Shown: positions 1-9,378, counted from the first letter of the stretch. The stretch: DNA of 64,000 nt from Sphingomonas sp. PP-CE-1A-559 (GCF_004340965.1 NZ_SLYA01000003.1:124001-188000), one strand, 5' to 3'. Made by a program: numbers and translations. The notes: a model not told the origin generated them from the sequence alone.

Positions 1-8
1 CTTGTTCG

Positions 9-737
9 TTACCGCGGCACCGCCAGCGTCACGATCGAAACCCCCGGGGTCATCGGCAGGCGACCGACCATGTGCCGCTCCAAGCGGAAGATCTTCTCGA
101 ACAGCGCGTTCACCAGCTTGGGGGGCGGGGAGTCGTCGCTGTCGTCGCGGCCGGAGAGGCGGCCGGCGATCCTGGCCGCCGCCGCCAGCGGGAAGAGCAG
201 CGAGTTGAAATAGCCGAGCTTTTCCGGCTTCAGGCCCGCCGTCTCGATCGCTGCCTTGAGCGTGGCCTTCGAATAGCGGCGGTGATGGTGGTTCACGGTG
301 TCGTGCGCGCTCCACATCCACTGGTGCGCCGGCACCGCGATCAGGATCTTGCCGCCGGGTGCGAGGCAATCCGCCATCGCCTTCAGCGCGGCGACGTCGT
401 CCTCGATATGCTCGACCACGTCGAGCACCGCGATCAAGTCGTAATGACCGCGCGGCACGCCGGGCAGTTCGGGCAACGGTGCCGCGCCGACCGGTTTGCC
501 GAGCCGCTCACTGGCGATCTCACGCGCGGCCGGGTCGATCTCGATCGCGTCGATGCTGCCGAACGCGGCGAGCATCGGCAGGTTGTGCCCGGTGCCGCAG
601 CCGATCTCGAGGATCTTCGCATCCTTCGGCAATGCGCCGTAGCGGGTCAGGTAATCGGCCAGAATGTCGCGGCGGGCGCGGTACCACCAGTGGGTGGAAT
701 CGTGGGCGGCCATCCGGTCGTAGACGATGCGGTCCAT
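9..737 (-). CDS. Class I SAM-dependent methyltransferase
   Basis: A 242-residue Rossmann-fold methyltransferase. Motif I (LEIGCGTG, about residues 43-50) and the acidic IEID stretch (residues 65-68) form the SAM site. The segment around DVVEHIEDD is typical of the Methyltransf_11/23 families. The substrate cannot be read from the sequence. It lies 30 bases downstream of a GtrA-family gene on the same strand and close to a divergent GT-C glycosyltransferase, so a role in polyprenyl-linked glycan or lipid modification is likely but inferred. The start is ATG and the stop lies at the left window edge, so the gene is complete. Confidence 0.85.
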   Translation of the reverse strand: MDRIVYDRMAAHDSTHWWYRARRDILADYLTRYGALPKDAKILEIGCGTGHNLPMLAAFGSIDAIEIDPAAREIASERLGKPVGAAPLPELPGVPRGHYDLIAVLDVVEHIEDDVAALKAMADCLAPGGKILIAVPAHQWMWSAHDTVNHHHRRYSKATLKAAIETAGLKPEKLGYFNSLLFPLAAAARIAGRLSGRDDSDDSPPPKLVNALFEKIFRLERHMVGRLPMTPGVSIVTLAVPR

Positions 738-767
738 TAAATGTCGGCCCTGCGGTTGAAGTTCATG

Positions 768-1193
768 TCAGTTGAAAACCCAGAAACGGTTGAGCACGAA
801 CGTCACGATCGCGGCAAGAAAGACGGCGGGGATCAGCGGGATCCAAGGATGCAGATGGAGCAGCGCGGTACCGATCCAGGTGATGACCGCATTGAGCGCG
901 AGCCCCGAGCCCTGGACGATCACGAACTTCACATGCCGCCCCGCCCCCGGTTCCTTCGCGTGCCCCTTGAAGCTCCAGCGGCTGTGCAGGAAGAATCCGA
1001 CCACGACGGCGACGGCGAAGGCGAACGGCACCGCGGCCACCGCCTGGCGCGGCGGAAAGACGTACGCAGTCAGCGGCAGGTAGACGAGCGAATAGACGAC
1101 GCTGGAAATCCCGCCGGCGATGCCGAAGCGCACGAGCTGGCCGAGCACGCCGCTCGCCCGCATCTGCTCCATCTGTCGCCAAATCGCCTGCAT
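768..1193 (-). CDS. GtrA family membrane protein
   Basis: A 141-residue protein with four predicted membrane helices. It carries the GtrA/DPMS-type features: an early VRFGIAGG helix, a SRWSFKG turn after helix 2, and a terminal LNRFWVF. GtrA-like proteins are thought to help move polyprenyl-phosphate-linked sugars across the inner membrane. The reading frame is open far upstream, but that part is low-complexity shadow sequence of the divergent gene. The ATG at 1193 is preferred, and a second ATG seven codons in is also possible. Its neighbours, a methyltransferase and a GT-C protein, support a glycan role. Confidence 0.82.
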   Translation of the reverse strand: MQAIWRQMEQMRASGVLGQLVRFGIAGGISSVVYSLVYLPLTAYVFPPRQAVAAVPFAFAVAVVVGFFLHSRWSFKGHAKEPGAGRHVKFVIVQGSGLALNAVITWIGTALLHLHPWIPLIPAVFLAAIVTFVLNRFWVFN

Positions 1194-1283
1194 GCCCGCC
1201 TTGTTCTTTACCCTGACCGCGATAGAGCGGCCTCGAAGACAAGCCCGCGCATCTAGTGTGCGTGCGGGCAGGAGGAAAGCGTT

Positions 1284-3083
1284 TTGGATCAGGGGCCCTC
1301 GCCGAAGCCGTCCGAAGAACGGACGTTGCTGGACGAACTCGACCGGCATTGGATCGCGTTGACGCTGCTTGCCTGGGTGGCGGTGGCGGCGTGGTCGATC
1401 TTCGATCGCTGGGGCCAGATCCGCTGGCTGTCGCTCGGCGATACCGACGACAACATGCGGCTGATGCAGGTCCGCGCGCTGCTCGACGGCCAGGGCTGGT
1501 ACGATCTGCGCAACTACCGGATGAACCCGCCGGTCGGGTTCGACATCCACTGGAGCCGCATCGTCGACCTGCCGATCGCCGGGCTGATCCTGTTCTTCCG
1601 GCTGTTCATGGGCAACAGCTGGGCGGAGCGGCTGGCGTGCGGGATCGCGCCGTTGCTGCCGCTGTCGATCGCGATGCTGGGCATCGGCGCGACCGTGCGC
1701 CGGCTTATCAGCCCGTATGCGTGGCCGCTGGCGGTCGTGTTCATGGTCGGTGCTACGGCCACGATGCTGATGTTCATGCCCGAGCGGATCGATCACCACG
1801 GCTGGCAACTGGCGATGTTGAGCCTCACGGTAGCGGGCCTGTGCGATACCAACGGCCGACGTGGTGGCGCGATGGTCGGGATCGCGAGCGCGGTGTCGCT
1901 GTCGATCGGGCTCGAACTCTTGCCCTATGCGGCGATGGCGGGGGCGATCATCGCCCTGCGCTGGGTGTGGGACCGGTCGGAGGCCGAGCGGCTGTCGATC
2001 TATGCGCTGACATTGGGTGGCGGTAGCACGCTCGGCTTCGCGCTGTTCGCGTCGAACGCCAACCAGGCGATGCGGTGCGATGCGTTGACGCCCGTGTGGC
2101 TGAGCGTGATGATCGCGGCGGGAATGCTGCTGTTCCTGCTCGCGCGGTTCGGTCCGGCGTCGCGGGGCGCTCGGCTGGCACTGGCGGTGGTCGCAGGTGC
2201 GGCGATCGTCGCAGGTTTCGCGCTGGTGTTTCCGCAGTGCCTAGGGCGGCCCGAGGGGATTTCGCCCGAGCTGCAGCGCAACTGGTTGGACAATGTCCGC
2301 GAGGCCAAGCCGATCTACAAGCATAGTTTTCGCGTCGGGTTCGCGCTCGCTACGCTACCGATCATCGGTTTGATCGGGGCGGTGATCGCAGCGTGGCGCG
2401 CGCGTCGCGATCCAAGCGCAGTCGGCTGGGCAGCGGTCGCGCTGTTCACCGCGTTCGCCTGCGCGATGCTGTTGTGGCAGGTCCGCGCCGGACCCGCCGC
2501 GCAGATGCTGGCGATCCCGGGAGCGACCGCGCTAGCCTGGCTGATCATCCCCCGATTGCTCGGCAACCGATCGATCGCGGTGCGCGTGCTGGGGACCGCA
2601 GCGGCGTTCCTGATCGTCTCGGGCATGTTCGCCGGGATGGTGCTGAAATACCTGCCGATCGACCGGCCGAAGCCGTATGAAAAGCGCGTCAACATGGCGA
2701 CCGGCGACTGCCTGCGCACGACCGTGCTGCTCGCGCTGAACAAATACCCCGCGCAAACGATCTTCACCTTCGTCGACATGGGGCCGCGGCTGATCACGAT
2801 CACGCATCACGACGCGATTGCAGGGCCTTATCATCGCAACGGCGACGCGATCCTCGACGTGCAGCGCGCGTTCGGGCGGTCTGCCGAAGAGGCGCACGCG
2901 ATCATCAAGCGCCACGGCGCGACGATGCTGCTGCTGTGTCCGAACGCGGCGGAATCGACTAACTATAAGGCGCGCAGTCCGAAGGGGTTCTATGCCGAAC
3001 TGGCGAAGAACGAGGTGCCGACCTGGCTGACCCCTCTGCCGCTGCCGGCGAAGTCGCCGCTGCGGTTGTTCAAGGTCGACTGA
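1284..3083 (+). CDS. GT-C fold membrane glycosyltransferase-like protein
   Basis: A 599-residue integral membrane protein with about 11-13 hydrophobic helices and a soluble C-terminal domain. The first periplasmic loop contains GDTDDNMR (residues 52-59), an acidic pair placed as in STT3/PMT-type GT-C transferases, followed by the QGWYD turn. Sphingomonad homologues are often mislabelled as AcrB-like, but there is no RND signature. It probably transfers a sugar from a polyprenyl carrier to an acceptor outside the inner membrane; the substrate is unknown. The start is TTG, placed 8 bases after a strong AGGAGGA ribosome site at about 1270-1276. It is divergent from gtrA. Confidence 0.7.
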   Translation: MDQGPSPKPSEERTLLDELDRHWIALTLLAWVAVAAWSIFDRWGQIRWLSLGDTDDNMRLMQVRALLDGQGWYDLRNYRMNPPVGFDIHWSRIVDLPIAGLILFFRLFMGNSWAERLACGIAPLLPLSIAMLGIGATVRRLISPYAWPLAVVFMVGATATMLMFMPERIDHHGWQLAMLSLTVAGLCDTNGRRGGAMVGIASAVSLSIGLELLPYAAMAGAIIALRWVWDRSEAERLSIYALTLGGGSTLGFALFASNANQAMRCDALTPVWLSVMIAAGMLLFLLARFGPASRGARLALAVVAGAAIVAGFALVFPQCLGRPEGISPELQRNWLDNVREAKPIYKHSFRVGFALATLPIIGLIGAVIAAWRARRDPSAVGWAAVALFTAFACAMLLWQVRAGPAAQMLAIPGATALAWLIIPRLLGNRSIAVRVLGTAAAFLIVSGMFAGMVLKYLPIDRPKPYEKRVNMATGDCLRTTVLLALNKYPAQTIFTFVDMGPRLITITHHDAIAGPYHRNGDAILDVQRAFGRSAEEAHAIIKRHGATMLLLCPNAAESTNYKARSPKGFYAELAKNEVPTWLTPLPLPAKSPLRLFKVD

Positions 3084-3097
3084 CCACCACCCCCCGG

Positions 3098-3174
3098 TTC
3101 TCCTGCGAACGCAGGAGCCCAGGGTAACGAAAGGCAACGTCTGTAATCCTGGGCTCCTGCGTTCGCAGGAGAAC
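3098..3174. repeat. Nested inverted repeat (family B) between convergent genes
   Basis: Two arms of about 26 bases are reverse complements of each other (3098-3124 and 3148-3174). Each arm is itself a hairpin built on TCCTGCG-AA-CGCAGGA. It sits between the converging GT-C and marC genes and could act as a two-way terminator. The function is inferred from position. Confidence 0.75.
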
Positions 3175-3177
3175 GGA

Positions 3178-3798
3178 TTAGCGCAGCACTACCGACAGGC
3201 CGTCGAGCACGAACTGCACCGCGAGCGCGGCGAGCAGCACGCCGAGCAGGCGCGTGATCACCGCCTCGATCTTCGCGCCGAGGATCCGCATGATCGGCCC
3301 CGCCGCGAGCAACGCAACCAGCGTCAGCAGTAGGATCGTCACCATCGCACCCAGCACGACCAGCGAGCGCTCGATCCCGCTGTTGCGGCTCATCAACAGC
3401 ATCACCGACGCGATCGAGCCGGGCCCCGCGATCATAGGCATCGCCATCGGGAAGATCGAGACGTCCTCCACCTCGGGATCGCTCGCCACCTTGGCGGCAC
3501 GGTCCTCGCGGCGTTCGGTGCGCTTTTCGAACACCATTTCGAGCGCGATCAAGAACAGCATGATGCCGCCGGCAATGCGGAAGCTGGCGAGACTGATGCC
3601 GAGGCCCTTCAACAACGCCTCGCCGAACAGCGCGAACACGAACAAAATCGCCGCCGCGACGCCAACAGCGCGCATCGCCATCGCACGCTTCTGCAGCGTC
3701 GACGCGCCCGCCGACAGCCCGGCATAGATCGGCGCGCAGCCGGGCGGATCGATGACGACGAAGAACGTGATCAGCGACGAGATGTAGAGTTCGATCAC
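3178..3798 (-). CDS. MarC family integral membrane protein
   Basis: A 206-residue protein with six membrane helices in two groups of three. It has the MarC/YchE features: an [14 protein letters not shown] motif in helix 1 and [12 protein letters not shown] at the start of the second half. The family's substrate is unsettled, and the old multiple-antibiotic-resistance link is not supported. The start is GTG and overlaps the folD stop codon (GTGA), so translation is probably coupled. It is the last gene of the yggT-DUF167-folD-marC run. Confidence 0.9.
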   Translation of the reverse strand: MIELYISSLITFFVVIDPPGCAPIYAGLSAGASTLQKRAMAMRAVGVAAAILFVFALFGEALLKGLGISLASFRIAGGIMLFLIALEMVFEKRTERREDRAAKVASDPEVEDVSIFPMAMPMIAGPGSIASVMLLMSRNSGIERSLVVLGAMVTILLLTLVALLAAGPIMRILGAKIEAVITRLLGVLLAALAVQFVLDGLSVVLR

Positions 3799-4670
3799 AG
3801 GCTTGCCTCATCGATTGCAACGCCTTCGCGTCGGCCAGCGGAGACCAAGGTGTTGCGCAGTAGGCAGGCGATGGTCATCGGCCCGACGCCCCCCGGCACC
3901 GGCGTGATCGCACCGGCAACCTCGACCGCGCTCGCGAAATCGACGTCGCCGACGAGGCCGGCATCGGTCCGGTTGATACCGACGTCGATGACGGTCGCAC
4001 CGGGCTTGAGCCAGTCGCCCTTGATCATCTGTGGGATGCCGACCGCGGCGACGACGATGTCCGCGCGGCGGATATGCGCGGGGACGTCCTGCGTGCGGCT
4101 ATGGACGACGGTGACGGTGCAGCTTTCGCGGAGGAGTAATTGCGCCATCGGCTTGCCGACGATGTTGGAGCGACCAACAACGACGGCTTCGAGCCCGCTC
4201 AAGCTCGGCATTACGCTCTTCAATAGCATGACGCACCCGAGCGGCGTGCAGGGGACGAAGCCGGGCAGGCCAGTCGCGAGCCGCCCCGCGTTGATCGGAT
4301 GGAACCCATCGACGTCCTTGTCCGGGTCGATCGCTGAGATGACCGCCTGCTCGTCGATATGCTTCGGCAGGGGCAATTGGACGAGGATGCCGTCGATCGT
4401 CGGGTCGGCGTTGAGCGTCGCGACCAACGCGAGCAGCTCTTCTTCCGCCACGTCGACAGGGAGCCGGTGCTCGATGCTCTCCATCCCGGCTTCGCGCGTG
4501 GCCCTGCCCTTTGATCGGACATAGACGTTCGAGGCAGGATCCTCACCGACCAGCACCACCGCAAGGCCAGGCGCACGGCCTGCCTCGGCGCGAAAGGCGG
4601 TGACGCCGTCTGCGATACGGGCCCGGAGGCCGGCGGCGAAGGCCTTGCCGTCGATGATGGTCGCGCTCAT
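3795..4670 (-). CDS. folD: Bifunctional methylenetetrahydrofolate dehydrogenase/cyclohydrolase FolD
   Basis: A 291-residue enzyme of normal family length. It interconverts 5,10-methylene-THF, 5,10-methenyl-THF and 10-formyl-THF with NADP, in the cytoplasm. The N-terminal catalytic domain has the YVRSKGRA lysine motif and the [10 protein letters not shown] signature. The C-terminal Rossmann domain has [11 protein letters not shown], and [10 protein letters not shown] follows. The ATG start overlaps the stop of the upstream DUF167 gene by four bases, and its own stop overlaps the marC start, so the three genes look translationally coupled. Confidence 0.97.
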   Translation of the reverse strand: MSATIIDGKAFAAGLRARIADGVTAFRAEAGRAPGLAVVLVGEDPASNVYVRSKGRATREAGMESIEHRLPVDVAEEELLALVATLNADPTIDGILVQLPLPKHIDEQAVISAIDPDKDVDGFHPINAGRLATGLPGFVPCTPLGCVMLLKSVMPSLSGLEAVVVGRSNIVGKPMAQLLLRESCTVTVVHSRTQDVPAHIRRADIVVAAVGIPQMIKGDWLKPGATVIDVGINRTDAGLVGDVDFASAVEVAGAITPVPGGVGPMTIACLLRNTLVSAGRREGVAIDEASL

Positions 4671-4978
4671 GCCCGCGGCCCATAGAGCGCGGACGCGATT
4701 TCCGCCAGCGTAGTGGCGTCGCCGGCAATGTGCAGACGCTTCAGGCGGGCGGTTTCGCCGGCGACGATCGTCACGGCGCGCTTGGGTACGCCGAAGGTCT
4801 TGGCAACAAGCGTCACCAACCCAGCATTTGCGGCACCATCTACCGGCGCCGCCGCCAACCTCGCGACGAAATGCTCTTCGGTCCCGGCGGTCAGCGCATC
4901 CCGGCCACCACGCGGTGTTACCCGGACGGCGATCGCCAAGCCATCAGCCAGCGCACGCCAAGCCGCCTTCTCAGTCAA
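4667..4978 (-). CDS. DUF167 (YggU-like) family protein
   Basis: A 103-residue DUF167 protein. The family signature runs through [20 protein letters not shown] (about residues 44-54) and the [19 protein letters not shown] segment. The molecular function of the family is unknown. The TTG at 4978 is the best start: it overlaps the TGA of yggT and gives a normal-length protein. yggT-DUF167 adjacency is common in proteobacteria, and here folD follows with a four-base overlap. Confidence 0.85.
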   Translation of the reverse strand: MTEKAAWRALADGLAIAVRVTPRGGRDALTAGTEEHFVARLAAAPVDGAANAGLVTLVAKTFGVPKRAVTIVAGETARLKRLHIAGDATTLAEIASALYGPRA

Positions 4979-5277
4979 TAGGTCGCGACGAGATAGTTCT
5001 GCGCGATGTTCGGGATGACGATGTTGCTGAGAATGTAGAGGATCAGCAGCACGACCAGCGGCGACAAGTCCAGCGCGCCGAAGTCCGGCAGCACGCGGCG
5101 GATCGGACGATACATCGGCTCGGTCATCCGCTGCAGCGCGGTCCACACGGTGCGGACGAAATCGCTGTGCGTATTGATGACGTTGAACGCGATCAGCCAC
5201 GACAGAATCGCCTGCACGACGATGATCCACCAGATGACGGTGAGCAGCAACTGGACGATCTGAAGAAGGGCGATCAA
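4975..5277 (-). CDS. YggT family membrane protein
   Basis: A 100-residue protein with two hydrophobic segments flanking a conserved loop containing RMTEPMYRPIRRVLPDFGALDLSPLV, which is the YggT signature (shown here only as its core; residues about 50-76). YggT proteins are linked to osmotic or turgor homeostasis and cell-envelope assembly in other bacteria. The start is TTG with a GGAGA ribosome site about 8 bases upstream. It is the first gene of the four-gene overlapping run ending in marC. Confidence 0.88.
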   Translation of the reverse strand: MIALLQIVQLLLTVIWWIIVVQAILSWLIAFNVINTHSDFVRTVWTALQRMTEPMYRPIRRVLPDFGALDLSPLVVLLILYILSNIVIPNIAQNYLVATY

Positions 5278-5393
5278 GGCGTAGGTCTCCGCTGGTGTGT
5301 TGCCGATATAAGGTGGCGGGGGGAGAACGAGAAGCCCCGTGGTGTCGCTGGCCTGCGCGCGACGATTTGAGCAGCACCCTTGCCCTCAAGTCT

Positions 5394-5478
5394 CCGTCAT
5401 CCTGGGCTTGACCAAGGATCCAGAGCCACGAAGGCTACCCTGTGTGGCTCTGGATCCTGACTTTCGTCAGGATGACGG
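5394..5478. repeat. Dispersed inverted repeat, family A copy 1
   Basis: The outer arms (CCGTCATCCTG at 5394 and CAGGATGACGG at 5468) and inner arms (GATCCAGAGCCAC and GTGGCTCTGGATC) are complementary. The left arm lacks the GACGAAAGTC core present in the other copies, so this copy is partly degraded. Related copies lie at 8620 and 48370. It sits just 3' of argB. Confidence 0.85.
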
Positions 5479-5501
5479 GAGTGGGGGGACCTTGGCGCCC
5501 G

Positions 5502-6419
5502 TTACCGCGAGCGCCCGTTGGCGCTGACCAGCGTGCCCGCGCCCTGCTTGGTGAAGATCTCCAGCAGCATCGCGTGCGGCACGCGGCCGTCGATGATGAC
5601 CGCGGCATCGACGCCCGATTCGACCGCCGCGACGCAGGTGTCGAGCTTCGGGATCATGCCACCGGTCACCGTGCCGTCCGCGCGCAGTTCGGCGATCCGC
5701 GCAGGATCGAGATCGGTGAGCAGCTCGCCCTCCTTGTCGAGCACGCCGACGATATCCGTGAGCAGAAAGAAGCGCGCCGCGCCCATCGCGGCGGCGATCG
5801 CGCCCGCCATCGTGTCGGCGTTGATGTTGTAGGTGTGGCCGTCCGCACCGATACCGATCGGCGCGATCACCGGGATGATGTCGGCGGCGATCAGCGTGTC
5901 GAGGATCGTCCGGTCGACCGCGATCGGCTCGCCGACGAAGCCCAGGTCGACATGCCGCTCGATCCCCTGGAGCTTGTCGGGCTCGCGGCCGTGGCCGACT
6001 TTCTGCGCGAGGACGAGGCCGGCGTCCTTGCCCGAGATGCCGACCGCGCGACCGCCCGCCTGGCCGATCCAGCCGACGATTTCCTTGTTGATCGAGCCGG
6101 CGAGGACCATCTCGGCGATCTGCGCGGTCTCGGCATCGGTGACGCGCAGGCCGTCGACGAAGCGCGATTCGACGCCGAGGCGCTTCAACATTGCGCCGAT
6201 CTGTGGCCCGCCGCCGTGGACGACGACCGGGTTGATGCCGACTGCCTTGAGTAGCACCATGTCCTCGGCAAAATCACGCTGCAACTCGGGGTCGCCCATC
6301 GCGTGGCCGCCGTATTTCACGACGAACGTCTTGCCGGCATAGCGCTGCAGGTACGGCAGCGCCTCGGTGAGCGTTTCCGCCTTGGCGAGCAGGGCGGGAT
6401 CGGGCGTGTGATCGGTCAA
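5502..6419 (-). CDS. argB: Acetylglutamate kinase
   Basis: A 305-residue amino-acid kinase that phosphorylates N-acetyl-L-glutamate in arginine biosynthesis, in the cytoplasm. Visible motifs are [10 protein letters not shown] (nucleotide lysine), [10 protein letters not shown] (substrate loop), DGLRVTD, and [17 protein letters not shown]. The C-terminal region containing [10 protein letters not shown] matches arginine-sensitive ArgB enzymes. The start is TTG with a GGAAG ribosome site five bases upstream. No other arg gene is nearby, so it appears to be transcribed alone. Confidence 0.97.
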   Translation of the reverse strand: MTDHTPDPALLAKAETLTEALPYLQRYAGKTFVVKYGGHAMGDPELQRDFAEDMVLLKAVGINPVVVHGGGPQIGAMLKRLGVESRFVDGLRVTDAETAQIAEMVLAGSINKEIVGWIGQAGGRAVGISGKDAGLVLAQKVGHGREPDKLQGIERHVDLGFVGEPIAVDRTILDTLIAADIIPVIAPIGIGADGHTYNINADTMAGAIAAAMGAARFFLLTDIVGVLDKEGELLTDLDPARIAELRADGTVTGGMIPKLDTCVAAVESGVDAAVIIDGRVPHAMLLEIFTKQGAGTLVSANGRSR

Positions 6420-6426
6420 CTAAACT

Positions 6427-6536
6427 TCCGTTCGTCTCGAGTAGCCATCGAGCACTTGTCGAGATGGCGTATCGAGAGACCTGTACCTCGATACGAGCCC
6501 TCGACAGGCTCGGTCTCTACTCGGCACGAACGGAAA
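6427..6536. repeat. Intergenic inverted repeat, family C
   Basis: The end arms (about 6427-6444 and 6517-6535) pair as TCCGTTCGT...ACGAACGGA with a shared GAGTAG/CTACTC step. The inner part repeats TCGAGA/TATCGAG motifs. It fills the gap between the queuosine-precursor transporter gene and argB. Confidence 0.6.
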
Positions 6537-6545
6537 AATCTAACA

Positions 6546-7193
6546 TTATGCCCGGTCCAACCGCCGTCCCAGTTTCACGAAGAACGTGATCATGAACGGT
6601 ACCAGCACGATCGACAGCACGACCTTGGTCAGCATCTGCCCTTCCATCAACGCGACGATCGGCCGCTCGCCGAGGAACGAGATGGTGATGAACAAAATCG
6701 TGTCGATGATCTGCGAGATGATGCTCGCGATCATCCCGCGCAGCCACACCAGCTTGCCGTCACCGCTGCCGACCTGACCCGACAACTTGGAGAAGATCAG
6801 CACGTTGAGCGTCTGCGAAATCCCGTACGAGATCAGCCCCGCGATCATCATCCGCGAGCTCTGGCCGACCACGACCGGGAACGCGTCGACCGCGGGCGGG
6901 TACATCCCCGGATCGTGCGGCAGCGCCAGCACCAGGTGGATCAGCGCCGCCGACACGAGCAAAGGGATGAACCCGAGGCGCACCAGGAACGTCGCGGTCT
7001 TCTGGCCGTGCAGCTCGGCGATTGCGCTGCTCAGCACCACCAGCAGCAGGAAGCCGAAGATCCCCGCCTCGACCGCGAGCGGGCCGAGCGCGACCTGCTT
7101 CACCCCCAACACGCCGGCGATGCACACCATGCCGCCGTACAGGACCGAGAAAACGAAGAGCGAACGCGGGAACGCGGGGGGCAACTTATCCAT
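6546..7193 (-). CDS. Queuosine precursor transporter (YhhQ/VUT family)
   Basis: A protein of about 215 residues with six to seven hydrophobic helices. Family motifs include AELHGQKTAT, SQTLNVLIFSKL and ASIISQIIDTILFITISF. YhhQ imports preQ0/preQ1, precursors of the tRNA base queuosine, across the inner membrane. The frame extends 18 codons upstream to an ATG at 7247; the ATG at 7193 gives the more family-like N-terminus. Neither start has a strong ribosome site. The gene is followed by the family C repeat. Confidence 0.85.
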   Translation of the reverse strand: MDKLPPAFPRSLFVFSVLYGGMVCIAGVLGVKQVALGPLAVEAGIFGFLLLVVLSSAIAELHGQKTATFLVRLGFIPLLVSAALIHLVLALPHDPGMYPPAVDAFPVVVGQSSRMMIAGLISYGISQTLNVLIFSKLSGQVGSGDGKLVWLRGMIASIISQIIDTILFITISFLGERPIVALMEGQMLTKVVLSIVLVPFMITFFVKLGRRLDRA

Positions 7194-7338
7194 CGCGCGG
7201 GACGCTAGCGAAAACGCGCGCGCCGTCAAATGACTAGCGCGCTTCAAATAACTGGCGAGCGCGGCGCTCGCGTGTCATGTCGGTCGCTTGCGCAGCCGGG
7301 GGGCGGCGCGTGTCATCGCAAGAAAACGCAGGGCGTCC

Positions 7339-8604
7339 ATGGAAAGACTCTTCATCGGTTTGGCGGGCATCGCCGTCATCCTGGGCATTGCCGTGCTGTT
7401 GTCGAGCGACCGCCGTGCGATCCGCCTGCGCATCGTCGGCGCCGCGTTCGCGTTGCAGGCCGGGATCGCGGTCCTCGTACTGTACTCTAGCTTCGGCAAG
7501 GTCGTGCTCGGCGAGATGTCCGGCGGCGTCGCCAATTTGCTCGGCTATTCGCAGAAGGGCACCGAGTTCCTGTTCGGCAAGATGGCGACGCCCGAGATCG
7601 GCGGCCAGAGCTTCGCGATCGCCGCGTTGCCGGTGATCATCTTCTTCGCCAGTCTCGTCTCGATCCTCTATTATCTCGGCATCATGCAGTTCGTGGTGCG
7701 CTGGGTCGGCGGCGGGATCGAGAAGGTCATCGGCGTCTCGAAGGTCGAATCGCTGTGCGCCGCAGCGAACATCTTCGTCGGCCAGAGCGAATCGCCGCTC
7801 GTCATCCGCCCCTATCTGGCGGGGCTCACCCCGGCGCAGCTCTTTACCGTGATGACCAGCGGCATGGCGGGCGTCGCGGGTACGATCCTCGCGGCGTATG
7901 CGTCGATGGGCATCCGCATCGATTACCTGCTCGCCGCGAGCTTCATGGCGGCGCCGGGCGGCATCCTGATGGCGAAGATCATCATGCCCGACCGCGTCAC
8001 GCCACCAGAAGGCGAACTCGCGCTCGGCGATCTGCCCGGCGAATCGTCGGCGGGCGAACCGATGCCGCAAGCCACGCATGACGAGGAAAAGCCCGCCAAT
8101 CTGATCATGGCCGCCGCCCAGGGTGCGCAGACCGGCGTGCGCTTGGCCGTCGCGGTCGGCGCGATGGTGCTGGCGTTCGTCGCGCTGGTGGCGCTGGCGA
8201 ACGGATTACTCGGCGGGCTTGGCAACATGATCGGGCTGCCGGGGCTGAGCTTCCAGGGGCTGCTCGGCTATGTCTTCGCGCCGATCATGTTCCTGCTGAA
8301 CGTGCCGTGGAGCGAGGCGGGAATCGCCGGTGGGCTGTTCGGGCAGAAGATCGTGCTGAACGAATTCGTCGCCTACATCTCGCTCGGTACGCAGCAGGGG
8401 CTGAGCCCGCGGACGATCGCGGTCATCACCTTCTCGCTGTGTGGGTTCGCGAACTTCTCGTCGATCGCGATCCAGATGGCGGTGACGGGCAGCCTCGCGC
8501 CGAACCAGCGGCCGATGATCGCCAAGCTTGGCCTGCGCGCGCTGGCGGCGGGGAGTCTTGCGAACTTAATGTCGGCCGCGCTCGCGGGCCTGCTGATCGG
8601 CTGA
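7339..8604 (+). CDS. NupC/CNT-type nucleoside:cation symporter
   Basis: A protein of about 421 residues of the concentrative nucleoside transporter family. The order is an N-terminal helix pair, a nucleoside-recognition (gate) domain around GGIEKVIGVSKVESLCAAANIFVGQSE (residues about 125-155), and the C-terminal NupC domain with GLFGQKIVLNEFVAYISLG and LCGFANFSSIAIQ. It imports nucleosides using a proton or sodium gradient. A 17-codon longer start at 7288 is possible, but the ATG at 7339 gives a typical membrane-inserting N-terminus. Confidence 0.92.
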   Translation: MERLFIGLAGIAVILGIAVLLSSDRRAIRLRIVGAAFALQAGIAVLVLYSSFGKVVLGEMSGGVANLLGYSQKGTEFLFGKMATPEIGGQSFAIAALPVIIFFASLVSILYYLGIMQFVVRWVGGGIEKVIGVSKVESLCAAANIFVGQSESPLVIRPYLAGLTPAQLFTVMTSGMAGVAGTILAAYASMGIRIDYLLAASFMAAPGGILMAKIIMPDRVTPPEGELALGDLPGESSAGEPMPQATHDEEKPANLIMAAAQGAQTGVRLAVAVGAMVLAFVALVALANGLLGGLGNMIGLPGLSFQGLLGYVFAPIMFLLNVPWSEAGIAGGLFGQKIVLNEFVAYISLGTQQGLSPRTIAVITFSLCGFANFSSIAIQMAVTGSLAPNQRPMIAKLGLRALAAGSLANLMSAALAGLLIG

Positions 8605-8619
8605 ATCCCGCCCATCCGC

Positions 8620-8697
8620 CATCCTGACGAAAGTCAGGACCCAGAGCCACGAGGGGCAGCGCTTGTTACCCTGGGTCCTGACGTTCGTCAGGATGAC
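8620..8697. repeat. Dispersed inverted repeat, family A copy 2
   Basis: The left arm runs CATCCTGACGAAAGTCAGGA then CCCAGAGCCACG. The right arm is its complement, ending in CGTCAGGATGACG. It lies between the convergent nupC-like and fasciclin genes. Each arm also contains the short self-complementary core CTGACGAAAGTCAG. Confidence 0.9.
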
Positions 8698-8743
8698 GCG
8701 GGTCGAGATGACGGGCCGAAACTACAAGGCCCCGAAACGCAAT

Positions 8744-8773
8744 CGGGCCCGTCACCGCTCGGCAACGGGCCCG
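8744..8773. terminator. Possible terminator hairpin after the FAS1 gene
   Basis: CGGGCCCGT (8744-8752) pairs perfectly with ACGGGCCCG (8765-8773) around a 12-base loop, 50 bases beyond the stop of the minus-strand FAS1 gene. Only a short T-rich tract follows, so intrinsic termination is uncertain. Confidence 0.45.
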
Positions 8774-8823
8774 ACGCCACTGCCGCGTTGTGGAACGCGG
8801 AAGCTATCTCGCGGAAACGCCGA

Positions 8824-9378
8824 TTACGGCAGCATCACCGTGTCGACGACGTGGATCACGCCGTTCGACTGCATGACGTTCGCGATCGTGATCTTACCCT
8901 TGTGGCCCTTGCCGTCCATGATGCCCCAGCCGGTGCCGACCTTCTTGAACATCAGCGGCTCGCCCTGCACGGTCGTGTAGGTCGCGGTGCCGCCGTTCGC
9001 CTTCGCCTTGGCGGCGATGTCGGCGGCGGTGATCGTGCCGGGGACGACGTGATAGGTCAGGACGCTGGCGAGCTGCGCCTTGTTCTCGGGCTTGAGCAGC
9101 GTGTCGACGGTGCCGGCCGGCAGCTTCTTGAACGCGGCGTTGGTCGGCGCGAACACGGTGAACGGACCCGGGCCCGACAGCGTCTCGACCAGGCCGGCGG
9201 CCTTGACCGCGGCGACCAGCGTCGTGTGATCCTTCGAATTGACGGCGTTCTCGACGATCGTCTTGGTCGGATACATCGCGGCGCCGCCGACCATCGGGTT
9301 GGTTTGCGCGGCAACGATGGCGCTGCCGCTGACGGCAACGGCGGCCGCGACGATCGCGGTACGAATGAAGTGGTTCAT
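8824..9378 (-). CDS. Secreted fasciclin (FAS1) domain protein
   Basis: A 184-residue protein with a signal peptide over about residues 1-24 (charged MNHFIR, hydrophobic core, cut near VAAQ) and one FAS1 domain. The H1-like segment GPFTVFAPTNAAF and the H2-like segment ending GVIHVVDTVMLP are both present. FAS1 domains act in adhesion or surface protein interaction; in bacteria these short single-domain forms are periplasmic or secreted with unclear roles. The start is fixed by an AGGAG site about 7 bases before the ATG. It appears to be a single-gene unit. Confidence 0.93.
   Translation of the reverse strand: MNHFIRTAIVAAAVAVSGSAIVAAQTNPMVGGAAMYPTKTIVENAVNSKDHTTLVAAVKAAGLVETLSGPGPFTVFAPTNAAFKKLPAGTVDTLLKPENKAQLASVLTYHVVPGTITAADIAAKAKANGGTATYTTVQGEPLMFKKVGTGWGIMDGKGHKGKITIANVMQSNGVIHVVDTVMLP

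Noticed and set aside
1284..3083. AcrB/RND efflux assignment for the large membrane protein
   Set aside because: The length, the helix pattern and the DTDDNMR loop fit a GT-C transferase; no RND motifs are present.
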